64,000 bases of DNA from Pseudogulbenkiania subflava DSM 22618 (GCF_900177275.1 NZ_FXAG01000001.1:124001-188000), one strand, 5' to 3'; shown: positions 34,649-44,333, numbered from the stretch's first letter. Made by a program: numbers and translations. Notes: generated by a model not told the origin, from the letters alone.

Positions 34649-35719
34649 TCATTCTTGTACCAGGGCTTCGCACACGTCGGCGACGCGCTGCGCCGCATCG
34701 ACGATGGCCAGCTCACGCGCTTTCCTGGCCATCGCCAGACAGTCCTCGCGCGTCAGTTGCGTCAACAGTTCCACCAGGCCCGCGACGCTGAATTCGCGTT
34801 GCGGCAGCAGCCGCGCTGCGCCTGCATCGGCCAAGTAACGCGCATTGCCGGTCTGGTGGTCGTCCACCGCGTGCGGGTACGGCACCAGCACGCTGCCCAC
34901 CCCCACCGCGGCCAGTTCGGCCACGGTCAGCGCGCCGGCACGGCAGATCACCAGGTCGGCGGCGGCGTACTCGGCCGCCATGTCGTCGATGAAGGCGCGG
35001 CAATCGGCGCTCACCCCGGCCTTGGCATAGTTGTCCTTCAGCGCCTCGATCTGCTTGGCGCCGGCCTGGTGCACCACCTGCGGCCGCCGCTCGGCCGGGA
35101 TCTGCGCCAGCGCCTGCGGCAGGGTGTCGTTGAACACCTTGGCGCCGAGGCTGCCGCCGACCACCAGCACGCGCAGTGGACCGCTGCGGCCGGCAAAGCG
35201 CGGCTCGGGTGCCGGTACCCTGGCGATCTCGACGCGGACCGGGTTGCCGACCAGCCCGTCTTGCCCGGGAAACGCGCCGGGGAAGGCGAACAAGGTACGG
35301 TTGGCGATGCGCGCCAAGAGCTTGTTGGTCAGCCCGGCCACCGAGTTCTGCTCGTGGATCACCAGCGGCTTCCACAGGAAGCGGCTCATCACCCCGCCGG
35401 GGAAGCCGGTGTAGCCCCCGAAGCCCACCGCGATGTCCGGACGGCGGCGGAAGATCACCGCCAGCGTCTTGGCCAGCGCCGCCGTCAACGTGAACGGCAG
35501 CAGCAGCCAGCGCGTCAGGCCGTTGCCGCGCACGCCGCCGATCTTCACTGTCTCGATGGCGAAGCCGTGCTGCGGCACCAGGCGAGTTTCCATGCCGCCG
35601 TTGGCGCCGAGCCAGAACACCGTCCAGCCGCGCGCCTGCAGTTCGTGCGCCACGGCCAAGCCCGGGAAGATATGCCCCCCGGTGCCGCCGGCCATCACCA
35701 TTACCGTTCGCTTCGTCAT
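34649..35719 (-). CDS. murG: UDP-GlcNAc:lipid I N-acetylglucosaminyltransferase
   Basis: A 356-residue GT28 glycosyltransferase that converts lipid I to lipid II at the inner face of the membrane. The G-loop [18 protein letters not shown] is at the N-terminus. [29 protein letters not shown] and the C-terminal donor site [20 protein letters not shown] follow. The start ATG 35719 precedes the G-loop at family distance. It lies 401 bases downstream of ftsW, an unusually large gap for this cluster, filled by the repeat array described below. Confidence 0.96.
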   Translation of the reverse strand: MTKRTVMVMAGGTGGHIFPGLAVAHELQARGWTVFWLGANGGMETRLVPQHGFAIETVKIGGVRGNGLTRWLLLPFTLTAALAKTLAVIFRRRPDIAVGFGGYTGFPGGVMSRFLWKPLVIHEQNSVAGLTNKLLARIANRTLFAFPGAFPGQDGLVGNPVRVEIARVPAPEPRFAGRSGPLRVLVVGGSLGAKVFNDTLPQALAQIPAERRPQVVHQAGAKQIEALKDNYAKAGVSADCRAFIDDMAAEYAAADLVICRAGALTVAELAAVGVGSVLVPYPHAVDDHQTGNARYLADAGAARLLPQREFSVAGLVELLTQLTREDCLAMARKARELAIVDAAQRVADVCEALVQE

Positions 35720-35743
35720 CGTCTTTCTTGTTTCCGGCCGGCC

Positions 35744-35755
35744 TTCGGCCAACCT
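35744..35755 (-). repeat. AGGTTGGCCGAA dispersed 12-mer, copy 5
   Basis: Exact minus-strand copy 25 bases upstream of the murG start, next to the ftsW-tail repeat array. Confidence 0.75.
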
Positions 35756-35789
35756 GGTCATCGTTCCGTTGCTTGCCGCTTATGCGGGG

Positions 35790-35822
35790 CGACACTTTGT
35801 AACCCCGCATAAGCCGGCGATT
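35790..35822 (-). pseudogene. Recoded copy of the FtsW C-terminal tail (unit D)
   Basis: On the minus strand, after an in-frame TAA, the frame reads N-R-R-L-M-R-G-Y-K-V-S. Five codons differ synonymously from the ftsW tail (AAT, CGC, CGG, CGG, GGT), one is conservative (Ile to Leu), and the stop TAG has become TCG. It lies about 70 bases upstream of the murG start. Confidence 0.8.
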
Positions 35823-35999
35823 TTAGCTACGCTGGCCAAGGCCAGCTCCGCAGCAACCGTCACACACGGGCTTCACCCTGTCGCACCTGCGGTGCGTGTC
35901 ATGCGACAGTTTTAGCTTCGCCCCTCACGGGGCTCCGCAGAAGCAGGCGAACACGGTACTTCGTACCTGGCCACACCTCTGGCGTGGCGTCATGAGGGG

Positions 36000-36032
36000 C
36001 TAAACCTTATAGCCCCTCATGATTCGCCTGTT
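36000..36032 (-). pseudogene. Recoded copy of the FtsW C-terminal tail (unit B)
   Basis: On the minus strand, directly after an in-frame TAA, the frame reads [10 protein letters not shown]-stop, identical to the last ten residues of FtsW and its TAG. Six of the ten codons differ from the true tail and all six changes are synonymous: CGT to AGG, CGC to CGA, CGC to AGG, TAC to TAT, AAA to AAG, GTG to GTT. No ribosome site precedes it. Confidence 0.85.
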
Positions 36033-36120
36033 TTAGCTACGCTGGCCTCTTGGCCAGCTCCGCAGAAACCGTCGCACACGGGCTTCGCCCTGGCGCACCT
36101 GCGGTGCTTGTCATGCGCAG

Positions 36121-37278
36121 CTACACTTTGTAGCCGCGCATGATGCGACGGTTTTCATAATCCACTCTCAGCAGGATCGCCAGCGCCGCCATGTTGAGCA
36201 GCATCGCCGAGCCGCCGAACGACATCAGCGGCAGGGTCAGGCCCTTGGTCGGCAACAGCCCCATGTTCACGCCGATGTTGAAAAAGGTCTGGATGCCGAG
36301 CCAGATGCCGATGCCCTGCGCCACCAGCGCCTGGTAATAACGCTCCAGCTTCTTCGACTCCACGCCGATGTGGAAGGCGCGCCGCACGATCCAGGCGTAG
36401 AGGCCGAGCACCACCAGCAGGCCGACAAAACCGAATTCCTCGGCAATCACCGCCATGATGAAGTCGGTATGTGCCTCGGGCAGGTAGAACAGTTTCTCCA
36501 CACTGCCGCCCAGCCCCACCCCGAACCACTCGCCACGGCCGAAGGCGATCAGCGAGTGCGACAGCTGGTAACCCTTGCCGTAGGGGTCGTCCCACGGGTC
36601 GAGAAAACCCAGCACACGCTTGAGCCGGTACGGCGAGGTGATGATCAGCGTCGCCACCGCCACCACCGCCATGGCCGCCAGGCCGGTGAAGATGCGCATA
36701 TTGATGCCGCCCAGGAACAACAGCCCCATGGCGATGCTCATCACCACCATCAGCGCGCCGAAGTCCGGCTCGCGCAACAGCAGGAAAGCCACCACCACCA
36801 TGGCACCGAACACCGGCGCGAAGCCTTCCTTCAGGCTGTGCAGCTTGTGCGACTTGCGCACCGTGTAGTCGGCCACGTACAGCACGGTGGCGAGCTTCAT
36901 CACCTCGGACGGCTGCAGGTTGATGACGAACAGCCCGATCCAGCGCCGCGCCCCGTTCACCACGCGGCCGATGCCGGGAATCAGCACCAGCACCAGCAGC
37001 ACTACGCCGATGATGAACACCTTGCCGGCGTACTTCTGCCAGAACGCGGTCGGGAACTGGAACACCGCGTAGGCGCCGGTCAGCCCGATACCCATGAAGA
37101 TCATGTGGCGGATCAGGTAGAAATAGCGGTTCTGCGTCGCCGCATCCGCCTCGGCGTAAGCGATCGACGCCGAGTACACCATCACCAGGCTGATCGACAG
37201 CAGCAACGCGATCGCCCACCCCAACGCCTCGTCGAACGGCGTGATCGGAGCGTAACGGCGGGCGCTGTTGCCGATCAT
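36121..37278 (-). CDS. ftsW: Lipid II polymerase / SEDS cell division protein FtsW
   Basis: A 385-residue SEDS glycosyltransferase with ten membrane segments. Family motifs include [20 protein letters not shown] (the loop between early segments), [40 protein letters not shown] with the essential Asp region, and [18 protein letters not shown] near the end. It polymerises lipid II together with FtsI at the septum. The start overlaps the murD stop by four bases. Its last ten codons form one strand of a structured hairpin and outer stem, and two recoded copies of this tail follow it before murG. Confidence 0.96.
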   Translation of the reverse strand: MIGNSARRYAPITPFDEALGWAIALLLSISLVMVYSASIAYAEADAATQNRYFYLIRHMIFMGIGLTGAYAVFQFPTAFWQKYAGKVFIIGVVLLVLVLIPGIGRVVNGARRWIGLFVINLQPSEVMKLATVLYVADYTVRKSHKLHSLKEGFAPVFGAMVVVAFLLLREPDFGALMVVMSIAMGLLFLGGINMRIFTGLAAMAVVAVATLIITSPYRLKRVLGFLDPWDDPYGKGYQLSHSLIAFGRGEWFGVGLGGSVEKLFYLPEAHTDFIMAVIAEEFGFVGLLVVLGLYAWIVRRAFHIGVESKKLERYYQALVAQGIGIWLGIQTFFNIGVNMGLLPTKGLTLPLMSFGGSAMLLNMAALAILLRVDYENRRIMRGYKV

Positions 37279-38642
37279 GCGGCGCTCCCCGCTTGCAGCG
37301 CGCGCACGCCGTCGATGAACACCTGGGCGCGATGCGCGTAGTTCTTGAACATGTCGAGGCTGGCGCAGGCTGGCGACAGCAGCACCACGTCGCCGGCTTC
37401 GGCCAACCTGGCGGCCTCGCGCGTGGCCTCTTCCAGCGTGGCGCAGTCCAGCAGCGGCAGCGGCAGCCCCTCCAGCGCGGCGCGGATCTTGCCGGCGTCA
37501 CGGCCGATCAGCAGCACGGCGCGGGCGATGCGCGCGCACGCCGGCTTCAGCGGTGAAAAATCCTGGCCCTTGCCGTCGCCGCCGGCGATCAGCACCACCG
37601 GCCGGGTCATGCCGTTGAGCGCGGCTTCGGTGGCACCGACGTTGGTGCCCTTGGAGTCGTCGATGTAGCGCACGCCGTTCACTTCGGCGACGAACTCGAC
37701 GCGGTGCGCCAGGCCGGTAAACGTCTTGAGGCCCTCCAGCAGCGCCGCGCGCGGCAGGCCGATGGCCTCGGTGAGCGCCAGCGCGGCGAGCGCGTTGGCG
37801 GCGTTGTGCAGACCCTGCAGGCTCATCTCGGCGCAGTCGAACACCGCCTCGCCGGCCACCGTCAGCCAGTAGCGCCCGGCGTCCTGGCGCAACGCGTAGT
37901 CGGCCGTCTCTTTCAGCGAGAACCAGCGCTGGACATGGCCGGGGCGCACCATGGCGCGCACCAGGGCGTCGTCGCGGTTGAGCACCTGCACGCCAGGGCC
38001 GTTGAACACTGCGGTCTTGCTGTGGGCGTAGTCGAGCAGGTCGGCGTAGCGGTCGAGGTGATCCTCGGAGATGTTGAGCACGGTGGCGGCGTCGGCATTC
38101 AGGCTGGCGGTGGTTTCCAGCTGGAAACTCGACAGCTCCAGCACCCACACGTCCGGGCGCTGGCCGCTGGCTTCGCGCTCGCCCAGGGCATCCAGCACCG
38201 GCAGGCCGATGTTGCCAGCCAGCACGGTGTCGAGCCCGGCCTGCCGGCACAGGTGGCCGACCAGGCTGGTGACGGTGCTCTTGCCGTTGGAGCCGGTGAT
38301 GGCAATGACCTTGCTGCCCGAGCCGGCGATGGCGCGCGCGAACAGTTCCACGTCCCCCACCACCTCGCCGCCGGCGCGGCGGAACGCGGCGATCGCCGGG
38401 GTGGCCACCGCCACGCCCGGGCTGACCACCAGCATCTCGGCGCCGGCAAACGTCGTCGCGTCGAAGGCGCCGGTCTTGAGCCGTACGCCGGGCAGGCTTT
38501 CGGCCAGGGTCGCGGCGTTGGGCGGGTTGTCACGGCTGTCGGCCACGGTGACCGTCGCGCCATGCGCGGCAAGCCAGCGCGCGGCGGACAGCCCGGTGTC
38601 TCCGAGCCCGACGACGACGATGTGACGGTTGGCGAAGCGCAT
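37275..38642 (-). CDS. murD: UDP-N-acetylmuramoyl-L-alanine--D-glutamate ligase
   Basis: A 455-residue Mur ligase. The N-terminal [20 protein letters not shown] nucleotide fold, the P-loop [20 protein letters not shown] (about 113-132), the central [10 protein letters not shown] with catalytic residues, and the C-terminal [17 protein letters not shown] are present. It adds D-Glu to UDP-MurNAc-L-Ala. Overlaps ftsW by four bases and lies nine bases after mraY. It contains a 12-mer motif at 37398-37409. Confidence 0.96.
   Translation of the reverse strand: MRFANRHIVVVGLGDTGLSAARWLAAHGATVTVADSRDNPPNAATLAESLPGVRLKTGAFDATTFAGAEMLVVSPGVAVATPAIAAFRRAGGEVVGDVELFARAIAGSGSKVIAITGSNGKSTVTSLVGHLCRQAGLDTVLAGNIGLPVLDALGEREASGQRPDVWVLELSSFQLETTASLNADAATVLNISEDHLDRYADLLDYAHSKTAVFNGPGVQVLNRDDALVRAMVRPGHVQRWFSLKETADYALRQDAGRYWLTVAGEAVFDCAEMSLQGLHNAANALAALALTEAIGLPRAALLEGLKTFTGLAHRVEFVAEVNGVRYIDDSKGTNVGATEAALNGMTRPVVLIAGGDGKGQDFSPLKPACARIARAVLLIGRDAGKIRAALEGLPLPLLDCATLEEATREAARLAEAGDVVLLSPACASLDMFKNYAHRAQVFIDGVRALQAGSAA
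37398..37409 (-). repeat. AGGTTGGCCGAA dispersed 12-mer, copy 6
   Basis: Exact minus-strand copy inside murD, in frame as Arg-Leu-Ala-Glu (AARLAEA). Confidence 0.75.
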
Positions 38643-38651
38643 CTTCAGTCC

Positions 38652-39737
38652 TCAGCGCAGTTTCAGGGTGGTCAGACCGGCCAACACCAGCATCATGGTG
38701 ATGATCCAGAAACGCACCACCACCTGCGTTTCCTTCCAGCCCTTGAGCTCGTAGTGGTGATGCAGCGGCGCCATGCGGAACACGCGCTTGCCGGTCAGCT
38801 TGAACGAGGCGACCTGGATCATCACCGACAGCGCTTCCATCACGAACAGGCCGCCCATGATGAACAGCACGATTTCCTGGCGCACGATCACCGCCACAGT
38901 GCCGAGCGCGGCGCCCAGCGCCAAGGCACCGACGTCGCCCATGAACACCTGCGCCGGGTAGGCGTTGAACCACAGGAAACCAAGGCAGGCACCGCAGATG
39001 GCGGCGCAGAACACCACCACTTCGTGCGCGCCGGGGATGTGCGGCAGGCCGAGGTAGCGTGCAAACACGATGTTGCCGGCCACGTAGGCGAAGATCGCCA
39101 GGGCGCCGGAGACCAGCACCGTCGGCAGCGCCGCCAGACCGTCCAGGCCATCGGTGAGGTTGACCGCGTTGGACGTGCCGACGATGACGAAATAGGTCAG
39201 GATGCAGAAGCCGATCGCCCCCAGCGGGTAAACGATGTTCTTGAAGAACGGCACGATGAATTCGGTCGACGCCGGCAGCTTGGCGGTGGTGATCAGGAAC
39301 ACCCCGGCACCGATGGCGATGGCCGACTGCCAGAACATCTTGGCGCGCGCCGAAATGCCTTTCGGGTCGCGGTACACCACCTTGCGCCAGTCGTCGTAGA
39401 AGCCGATGGCGCCGGTGCCGAACAGCACCGCCAGCAGCAGCCAGACGTACTTGTTGGACCAGTCGGCCCACAGCAGTGTGGTGACGCCGATCGCCAGCAG
39501 GATCAGCGTGCCGCCCATGGTCGGGGTGCCGGTCTTCACCAGATGGGTCTGCGGGCCGTCGGAACGCACCGCCTGCCCCACTTTCAGTTCGGTCAGGCGC
39601 CGGATCACCCACGGCCCCATCAGCAGCGAGATGCCGAGCGAGGTCAGCGCCGCCATCACCGCGCGCAGGGTGACGTAGTTGAGGACGGAAAACGCCCGGA
39701 TGTAATCTTTCAGCCAATCGGCCAGCCAAAGCAGCAC
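38652..39737 (-). CDS. mraY: Phospho-MurNAc-pentapeptide transferase
   Basis: A 361-residue polytopic inner-membrane enzyme that makes lipid I from UDP-MurNAc-pentapeptide and undecaprenyl phosphate. Family motifs: [32 protein letters not shown] with the Asp pair, [20 protein letters not shown] (metal-binding Asp), [22 protein letters not shown], and [15 protein letters not shown] near the end (HHH). Full length, ten membrane segments expected. It lies between murF and murD. Confidence 0.97.
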   Translation of the reverse strand: MLLWLADWLKDYIRAFSVLNYVTLRAVMAALTSLGISLLMGPWVIRRLTELKVGQAVRSDGPQTHLVKTGTPTMGGTLILLAIGVTTLLWADWSNKYVWLLLAVLFGTGAIGFYDDWRKVVYRDPKGISARAKMFWQSAIAIGAGVFLITTAKLPASTEFIVPFFKNIVYPLGAIGFCILTYFVIVGTSNAVNLTDGLDGLAALPTVLVSGALAIFAYVAGNIVFARYLGLPHIPGAHEVVVFCAAICGACLGFLWFNAYPAQVFMGDVGALALGAALGTVAVIVRQEIVLFIMGGLFVMEALSVMIQVASFKLTGKRVFRMAPLHHHYELKGWKETQVVVRFWIITMMLVLAGLTTLKLR

Positions 39738-39749
39738 GGCTACACTCCC

Positions 39750-41111
39750 TTAATGTTCTTGTCGTTGTCCGGTCAGATGCTCGACCACCCGCTCCATGCG
39801 CATGAAGCGCGACCCCTTGACGAGCACGGTGGCATCTGCCGGCAGATGGCTGTCGAGATAGGAGAGCAGCGCATCCAGCGTATCAAAATGGTTTGCCGCG
39901 GCGCCGAAGGCGGCGGCGGCGTGACGGCTCAAGTCGCCCAGCGTGAGCAGGGCATCCAGCCCGCGTTCCCGGGCGTAGGCACCGACCTCGGCGTGCAGTG
40001 CCGGCGCGTTCTCGCCCAGTTCGCCGATGTCGCCCATCACGAACCAGCGCGGTGCCGCCGCCTGCAGCAACACGTCGATACCGGCCTTCATCGAGTCCGG
40101 ATTGGCGTTGTAGGTGTCGTCGATCAGCGTCGCGCCGTTGCCGGCGCGTTTGCGCTGCAGCCGGCCCTTGACCCCGGCGAAGCCAACCAGGCCGGCGGCG
40201 ATGGCCGCCAACGGCACCTCCAGCGCCAGCGCGGCGGCGGCGGCGGCGAGCGCATTGCGCACGTTGTGTTCCCCCGGCGCCGGCAGCGCGACGGCCACCT
40301 CCCCCTGCGGCGAGCCCAGGACGAAATGGGCAGCGGTATCGGACAGCGTCACATCGCGAGCGTTCACATCGGCCTCGCCCAAACCGAAACTGAGCAGACG
40401 ATGGCCGGCGGCGGCGGCGCGGAAGATGGCGGCGTGGGGATCGTCGGCATTGATCACCGCCACGCCGTCTTCGGCCAACCCTTCGAAGATTTCGCTTTTG
40501 GCTCGGGCGATGTCGGCCGTGCCGGAAAAGCCGCCGCCCAGGTGGGCGCGCAGCGCGTTGTTGACCAGCGCCACGCGCGGCCGGGCCAGCCCGGTCAGGT
40601 AGCGGATCTCGCCGAAATGGTTCATGCCCATCTCGATCACCGCGTAGCGATGGCCGGCATTCAGGCCGAGCAGCGTCAGTGGCAGGCCGATGTCGTTGTT
40701 GAAATTGCCGGCGGTGGCGAGCACCGTGTCGCGCCCGGCATGGGCGGCGAGGATCGCCGTCAGCATCTCCTTGACCGTGGTCTTGCCGTTGGAACCGGTG
40801 ATGCCGACCAGCGGCAGCTCGAAACGGGCGCGCCAGCCGGCGGCGAACCGGCCCAGCGCCAGCCGGGTGTCATCCACCTGGACCAGCGCCGCGCCGGGCA
40901 GCGCGAAGTCCTGGCGCACCAGGGCCCCTGCCGCGCCCTTCGCGAGCACGTCGGCGACGAAATCGTGCGCATCGAAATGCTCGCCCTTGAGCGCCACGAA
41001 CAGATCGCCCGGCCCGGCGGCACGGCTGTCGGTGACCACCCGGGTCACCTCGGCATCGGTGCCGGCCAGGCGGCCGGCGGCCAGTTGCGCCACTTCAGAC
41101 AGCATCAGCAT
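39750..41111 (-). CDS. murF: UDP-N-acetylmuramoyl-tripeptide--D-alanyl-D-alanine ligase
   Basis: A 453-residue Mur ligase adding D-Ala-D-Ala. P-loop LVGITGSNGKTTVKEMLTAI (about 100-119), AVIEMGMNHFGEI with the conserved Glu, NNALRAHLGGGFSG, and the C-terminal LIDDTYNANPDSMKAGIDVL. The start overlaps the murE end by 17 bases; ATG at 41111 or 41105 are both possible. The 9-base motif core occurs at 40470-40478. Confidence 0.95.
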   Translation of the reverse strand: MLMLSEVAQLAAGRLAGTDAEVTRVVTDSRAAGPGDLFVALKGEHFDAHDFVADVLAKGAAGALVRQDFALPGAALVQVDDTRLALGRFAAGWRARFELPLVGITGSNGKTTVKEMLTAILAAHAGRDTVLATAGNFNNDIGLPLTLLGLNAGHRYAVIEMGMNHFGEIRYLTGLARPRVALVNNALRAHLGGGFSGTADIARAKSEIFEGLAEDGVAVINADDPHAAIFRAAAAGHRLLSFGLGEADVNARDVTLSDTAAHFVLGSPQGEVAVALPAPGEHNVRNALAAAAAALALEVPLAAIAAGLVGFAGVKGRLQRKRAGNGATLIDDTYNANPDSMKAGIDVLLQAAAPRWFVMGDIGELGENAPALHAEVGAYARERGLDALLTLGDLSRHAAAAFGAAANHFDTLDALLSYLDSHLPADATVLVKGSRFMRMERVVEHLTGQRQEH

Positions 41112-42588
41112 CGTGCACCTCGCTCCAGGCCGTGAGCGCCTCTTCGGCGATGCGGAAATCGGAGAACGGCTGCTTCACGCCGCGGATGTCCTGGTATTCC
41201 TCGTGCCCCTTGCCGGCCACCAGCACGATGTCGCCGGCGCACGCCGCGGCGATCGCCCAGCGGATGGCGGCGGCACGGTCGGCCTCGACGTGGCCGGCCT
41301 CGCCCATGCCGGTGCGAATGTCGGCGATGATGGCCTGCGGCTCTTCGCTGCGCGGGTTGTCGCTGGTCACCACCGCGACGTCGGCGATGCGGGTGGCGAT
41401 GGCGCCCATCATCGGGCGCTTGCCCTTGTCGCGGTCGCCGCCGCAGCCAAACACGCAGTAGAGCCGGTTGCCGGCGGGGCGGATCTCGGCCAGCGTGGCC
41501 AGCGCCTTCTCCAGCGCGTCCGGGGTATGGGCGTAGTCGATCACCACCAGCGGCTCGTGACCGCCACCCAGGCGCTGCATGCGCCCACGCGCCGGCTGGA
41601 TGCGAGACAGCACCGCCGCCGCGTCCTTCAGCGACACGCCGTTGACGCACAGCGTGGCGAGGCAGGCGAGCAGGTTGGCGGCGTTGAAGCGGCCCAAGAG
41701 CGGACTGCGCAGCTCGACCTCGCCCCACGGCGTGGTCACCGTCATCTGCAGGCCGTCGAGGGTGGCGGACAGGTTCTGCGCGCGCACGTCGCCCTGCTCC
41801 AGTCCGTAGGTCACCGTCTGGGTGCGCTGGCGATCGATACCGACGGCCAGTTCGCGGCCGAAGGCGTCGTCGGCGTTGATGATGGCGTGGCGCAGCCCCT
41901 CCCAATGGAACAGCCGAGCCTTGGAGGCCCCGTACTCTTCCATCGAGCCGTGATAGTCGAGGTGGTCGCGTGTCAGGTTGGTGAACACCGCGGTGGCGAA
42001 GCTGACGCCGTTGACGCGGAACTGGTCGAGACCGTGCGAGGACACTTCCATGGTCACCACGTCGGCGCCCTGGCGCTTGTACTCGGCCAGCTTCTGCTGC
42101 ACCGTCACCGGGTCCGGCGTGGTGTGGGTGGTCTCGGTCAGGGCGCCGTAAAAGCCGTTGCCGACGGTGCCGATCAGCGCCGCCTTGTGCGCCAGCAACG
42201 AGAACGCCTGCGCCAGCCAGTGCGAGATCGAGGTCTTGCCGTTGGTGCCGGTGATGCCGATCACCGTCATGGCGCGGCTCGGCTCGCCATAGGCGTGGCT
42301 GGCGACGATGCCGGCGCGCGCGCGCAGCTGCGGCACCGCCAGGTTGGGCACGTTCCAGGCCGGGTTCCAGTTAAAGCCGTCGGCCGGATCCCACAGCACG
42401 CAGGCGGCACCGTTGGCGAGCGCCATCGGAATGAACTGGCGGCCGTCGGCGTACTCGCCGCGGCACGCCAGGAACACGTCGCCCGGCAGCACGCGGCGGC
42501 TGTCCGTCTCGACACGCTTGAGCGGCAGCCCCAGGGTATCGAGCTCGGCCGGATCCCAGTCCGGCAGCGGGGTCAACAGACTCTTCAT
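41095..42588 (-). CDS. murE: UDP-MurNAc-tripeptide synthetase (meso-diaminopimelate-adding)
   Basis: A 497-residue Mur ligase. P-loop VIGITGTNGKTSISHWLAQA (about 113-132); TRDHLDYHGSMEEYGASKARLF includes the Lys carbamylation region. The DNPR motif in TSDNPRSEEPQ (about 407-416) specifies meso-DAP rather than L-Lys, consistent with a Gram-negative wall. Overlaps ftsI upstream by four bases and murF downstream, showing translational coupling. Confidence 0.96.
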   Translation of the reverse strand: MKSLLTPLPDWDPAELDTLGLPLKRVETDSRRVLPGDVFLACRGEYADGRQFIPMALANGAACVLWDPADGFNWNPAWNVPNLAVPQLRARAGIVASHAYGEPSRAMTVIGITGTNGKTSISHWLAQAFSLLAHKAALIGTVGNGFYGALTETTHTTPDPVTVQQKLAEYKRQGADVVTMEVSSHGLDQFRVNGVSFATAVFTNLTRDHLDYHGSMEEYGASKARLFHWEGLRHAIINADDAFGRELAVGIDRQRTQTVTYGLEQGDVRAQNLSATLDGLQMTVTTPWGEVELRSPLLGRFNAANLLACLATLCVNGVSLKDAAAVLSRIQPARGRMQRLGGGHEPLVVIDYAHTPDALEKALATLAEIRPAGNRLYCVFGCGGDRDKGKRPMMGAIATRIADVAVVTSDNPRSEEPQAIIADIRTGMGEAGHVEADRAAAIRWAIAAACAGDIVLVAGKGHEEYQDIRGVKQPFSDFRIAEEALTAWSEVHDADAV

Positions 42589-44333
42589 GTATCTTCTCGT
42601 ATCTCCGGTACCTGATTAACCGGAAGCAATGAATTGTTGGAGGGAGCGTCGGGCTCGACCCCCATGATGCGCAACGCCCCGGCCATGGTGTTGGAGAAGG
42701 CCGGACCGGCCACCGAGCCACCGTAGTAACTGCCGGCGCCGGGTTCGTCGATCATCACCGCCACGATCAGGCGCGGATTGGTCGCCGGCGCGAAGCCGAT
42801 GAACAGGCCGCGGTGCTTGTCGGCCTGGTAGCCGCCGTTGACCAGCTTGCGCGCGGTACCGCTCTTGCCGCCGACGTTGTAGCCCAGCACCTGGGCGCGC
42901 GTCCCGGTGCCCCCGGTCTGGGTTACCGTCATCAGCATTTCGCGCATCTTGCGCGCCGCGTCCGGGGAAATGATCGACTTGGCAGGCAACGGTGAGCTCA
43001 GCCGGGTCAGCGACACCGGCAGCAAGGAACCGTTGTTGGTGAAGATGGTGTAGGCGCGCGCCATCTGCAGCAGGCTTACCGACACCCCGTAGCCGAACGA
43101 CATCGTGGCCTGCTCGATCGGGCGCCAGCTCTGCCAGTGGCGCAGGCGGCCGGCCGATTCACCCGGGAAACCGGCGTGCACGCTGCGGCCGAAACCAGCC
43201 TCGTCGTAGAACGTCCACATCTGTTCCGGCGAGAACATCAGCGCCACCTTGGAGGCTCCGACGTTGGACGATTTCTGGATCACCTCGGTCAGCGTCATCG
43301 CCGGCTTCGGATGCGAGTCGCGCACCCGCGCCGGGCCGATCGAGTAAGGGTTGGTGTCGAACACCATGTTCGGATTGACCTTGCCGGCGTTGAGCGCCAT
43401 GGCGATCGGAAACGGCTTCATGGTCGAACCCGGTTCGAACATGTCGATCACGGCACGGTTGCGACGGCGTTCCGGGTCCAGCTCCTTGCGGCTGTTGGGG
43501 TTGAACGACGGTACGTTGGCCAGCGCCAGGAGCTCGCCGCTCTTGCCATCCAATACCACAATGCTGCCAGCCTTGGCTTTATTGACCTCGACTGCCGCCG
43601 CCAGTTCGCGGTAGGCCAGATACTGGATGCGCTGGTCGATCGCCAGGTTCAGGGTCTGGCCGTCTTTCGGGTATTCGATGGCCGCCACGTCTTCGATGAT
43701 GTGGCCGCGCCGGTCCTTCAGCACCACGCGCCGGCCATTCTTGCCGGCCAGCATCTTCTCGCGCGCCAGTTCCAGGCCTTCCTGTCCGCGGCCATCGACA
43801 CCAGTGAAGCCGATCAGCTGGGCCATGCTTTCGCCGGCCGGGTAGAAACGGCGGAATTCCTGCTGTTTGGCGATGCCGGGAATGCCCAGCGCCATCACCT
43901 TGTCGGCCTGTTCCGGGCTGATCTGGCGCTTGAGGTAGACGAACTCGCGCTTGCGATCGGACAGCTTGGCGTCCAGTTCGGCCGGGCCGAGCTCCAGCAG
44001 CCGCGCCAGTTCGCGCAGCTTGGCCGGCGGCACCGGCTCCATGCTGGCGGGACTGGCCCAGATGGTCTGCACCGGCGAGCTGATCGCCAGCGGCTCGCCG
44101 TTGCGGTCGGTGATCACACCGCGGTTGGCTTCCAGCACCATCGCCCGGCGGAAGCGGGCCTCGCCCTGGTTCTGCAGGAAATCCTGCTGCGCCACCTGCA
44201 GGTAGAGGGCGCGTCCGATCAGGGCCAGGAACAGCAGCGCCAGAGCCAGCAGCACCAAACGCACACGCCCTGGCGTCATGCGCAGGGCGGGGCTGGCTTT
44301 GGGGGTACGCGTATGCATCGAGTAGACGCGCAT
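42585..44333 (-). CDS. ftsI: Septal peptidoglycan transpeptidase (PBP3)
   Basis: A 582-residue class B penicillin-binding protein. A short cytoplasmic tail and one membrane segment (about 26-46) are followed by a dimerisation/pedestal domain (RGVITDRNGEPLAIS) and a transpeptidase domain. The active-site serine is in STMK (EPGSTMKPFPIA), the second motif is SSN (QKSSNVGASK) and the third is KSG (GGKSGTARK) in place of the more usual KTG. It crosslinks septal peptidoglycan with FtsW. GGAGGG precedes the ATG, whose A is shared with the ftsL stop. Confidence 0.95.
   Translation of the reverse strand: MRVYSMHTRTPKASPALRMTPGRVRLVLLALALLFLALIGRALYLQVAQQDFLQNQGEARFRRAMVLEANRGVITDRNGEPLAISSPVQTIWASPASMEPVPPAKLRELARLLELGPAELDAKLSDRKREFVYLKRQISPEQADKVMALGIPGIAKQQEFRRFYPAGESMAQLIGFTGVDGRGQEGLELAREKMLAGKNGRRVVLKDRRGHIIEDVAAIEYPKDGQTLNLAIDQRIQYLAYRELAAAVEVNKAKAGSIVVLDGKSGELLALANVPSFNPNSRKELDPERRRNRAVIDMFEPGSTMKPFPIAMALNAGKVNPNMVFDTNPYSIGPARVRDSHPKPAMTLTEVIQKSSNVGASKVALMFSPEQMWTFYDEAGFGRSVHAGFPGESAGRLRHWQSWRPIEQATMSFGYGVSVSLLQMARAYTIFTNNGSLLPVSLTRLSSPLPAKSIISPDAARKMREMLMTVTQTGGTGTRAQVLGYNVGGKSGTARKLVNGGYQADKHRGLFIGFAPATNPRLIVAVMIDEPGAGSYYGGSVAGPAFSNTMAGALRIMGVEPDAPSNNSLLPVNQVPEIREDT

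Larger units (their letters stand above)
35779..36155 (-). repeat. Tandem array of structured units carrying recoded ftsW 3' ends
   Basis: Read on the minus strand, the array begins with the true 3' end of ftsW (unit A, 36155-36036). It continues with a full second unit (B, 36035-35914), a third unit lacking its first hairpin (C, about 35913-35826) and a final tail (D, 35825-35779). Each unit holds, in order: a tail hairpin containing the FtsW residues MRGYKV (deleted in C); a hairpin of GCACC-GCA-GGTGC type; a hairpin with a constant GAA loop; the 3' strand of an outer stem; then CTGCGGAG, another hairpin, and an AGCTAAAA junction. Stems are conserved but their sequences differ between units. 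The array fills the ftsW-murG gap. Confidence 0.85.

Noticed and set aside
29727-34791. Long plus-strand frames opposite ftsZ-ftsA-ftsQ-ddlB-murC
   Set aside because: No domains, and the opposite strand is fully occupied by essential genes with clear motifs.
34713-35810. A longer MurG-overlapping protein starting MRGYKVSPRISG
   Set aside because: This is the unit D FtsW-tail copy running into a shadow frame of murG; the true MurG frame starts at 35719 with its G-loop.
35779-36155. CRISPR array or integron attC cassette array
   Set aside because: Units are unequal (about 90-120 bp), lack constant direct repeats with variable spacers, and I see no GTTRRRY core sites or cassette genes; the FtsW-tail coding match explains the repeats better.
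37704-41135. Plus-strand open frame of 1143 codons opposite murD-mraY-murF
   Set aside because: Antisense shadow of three well-supported Mur genes; composition typical of a shadow frame.
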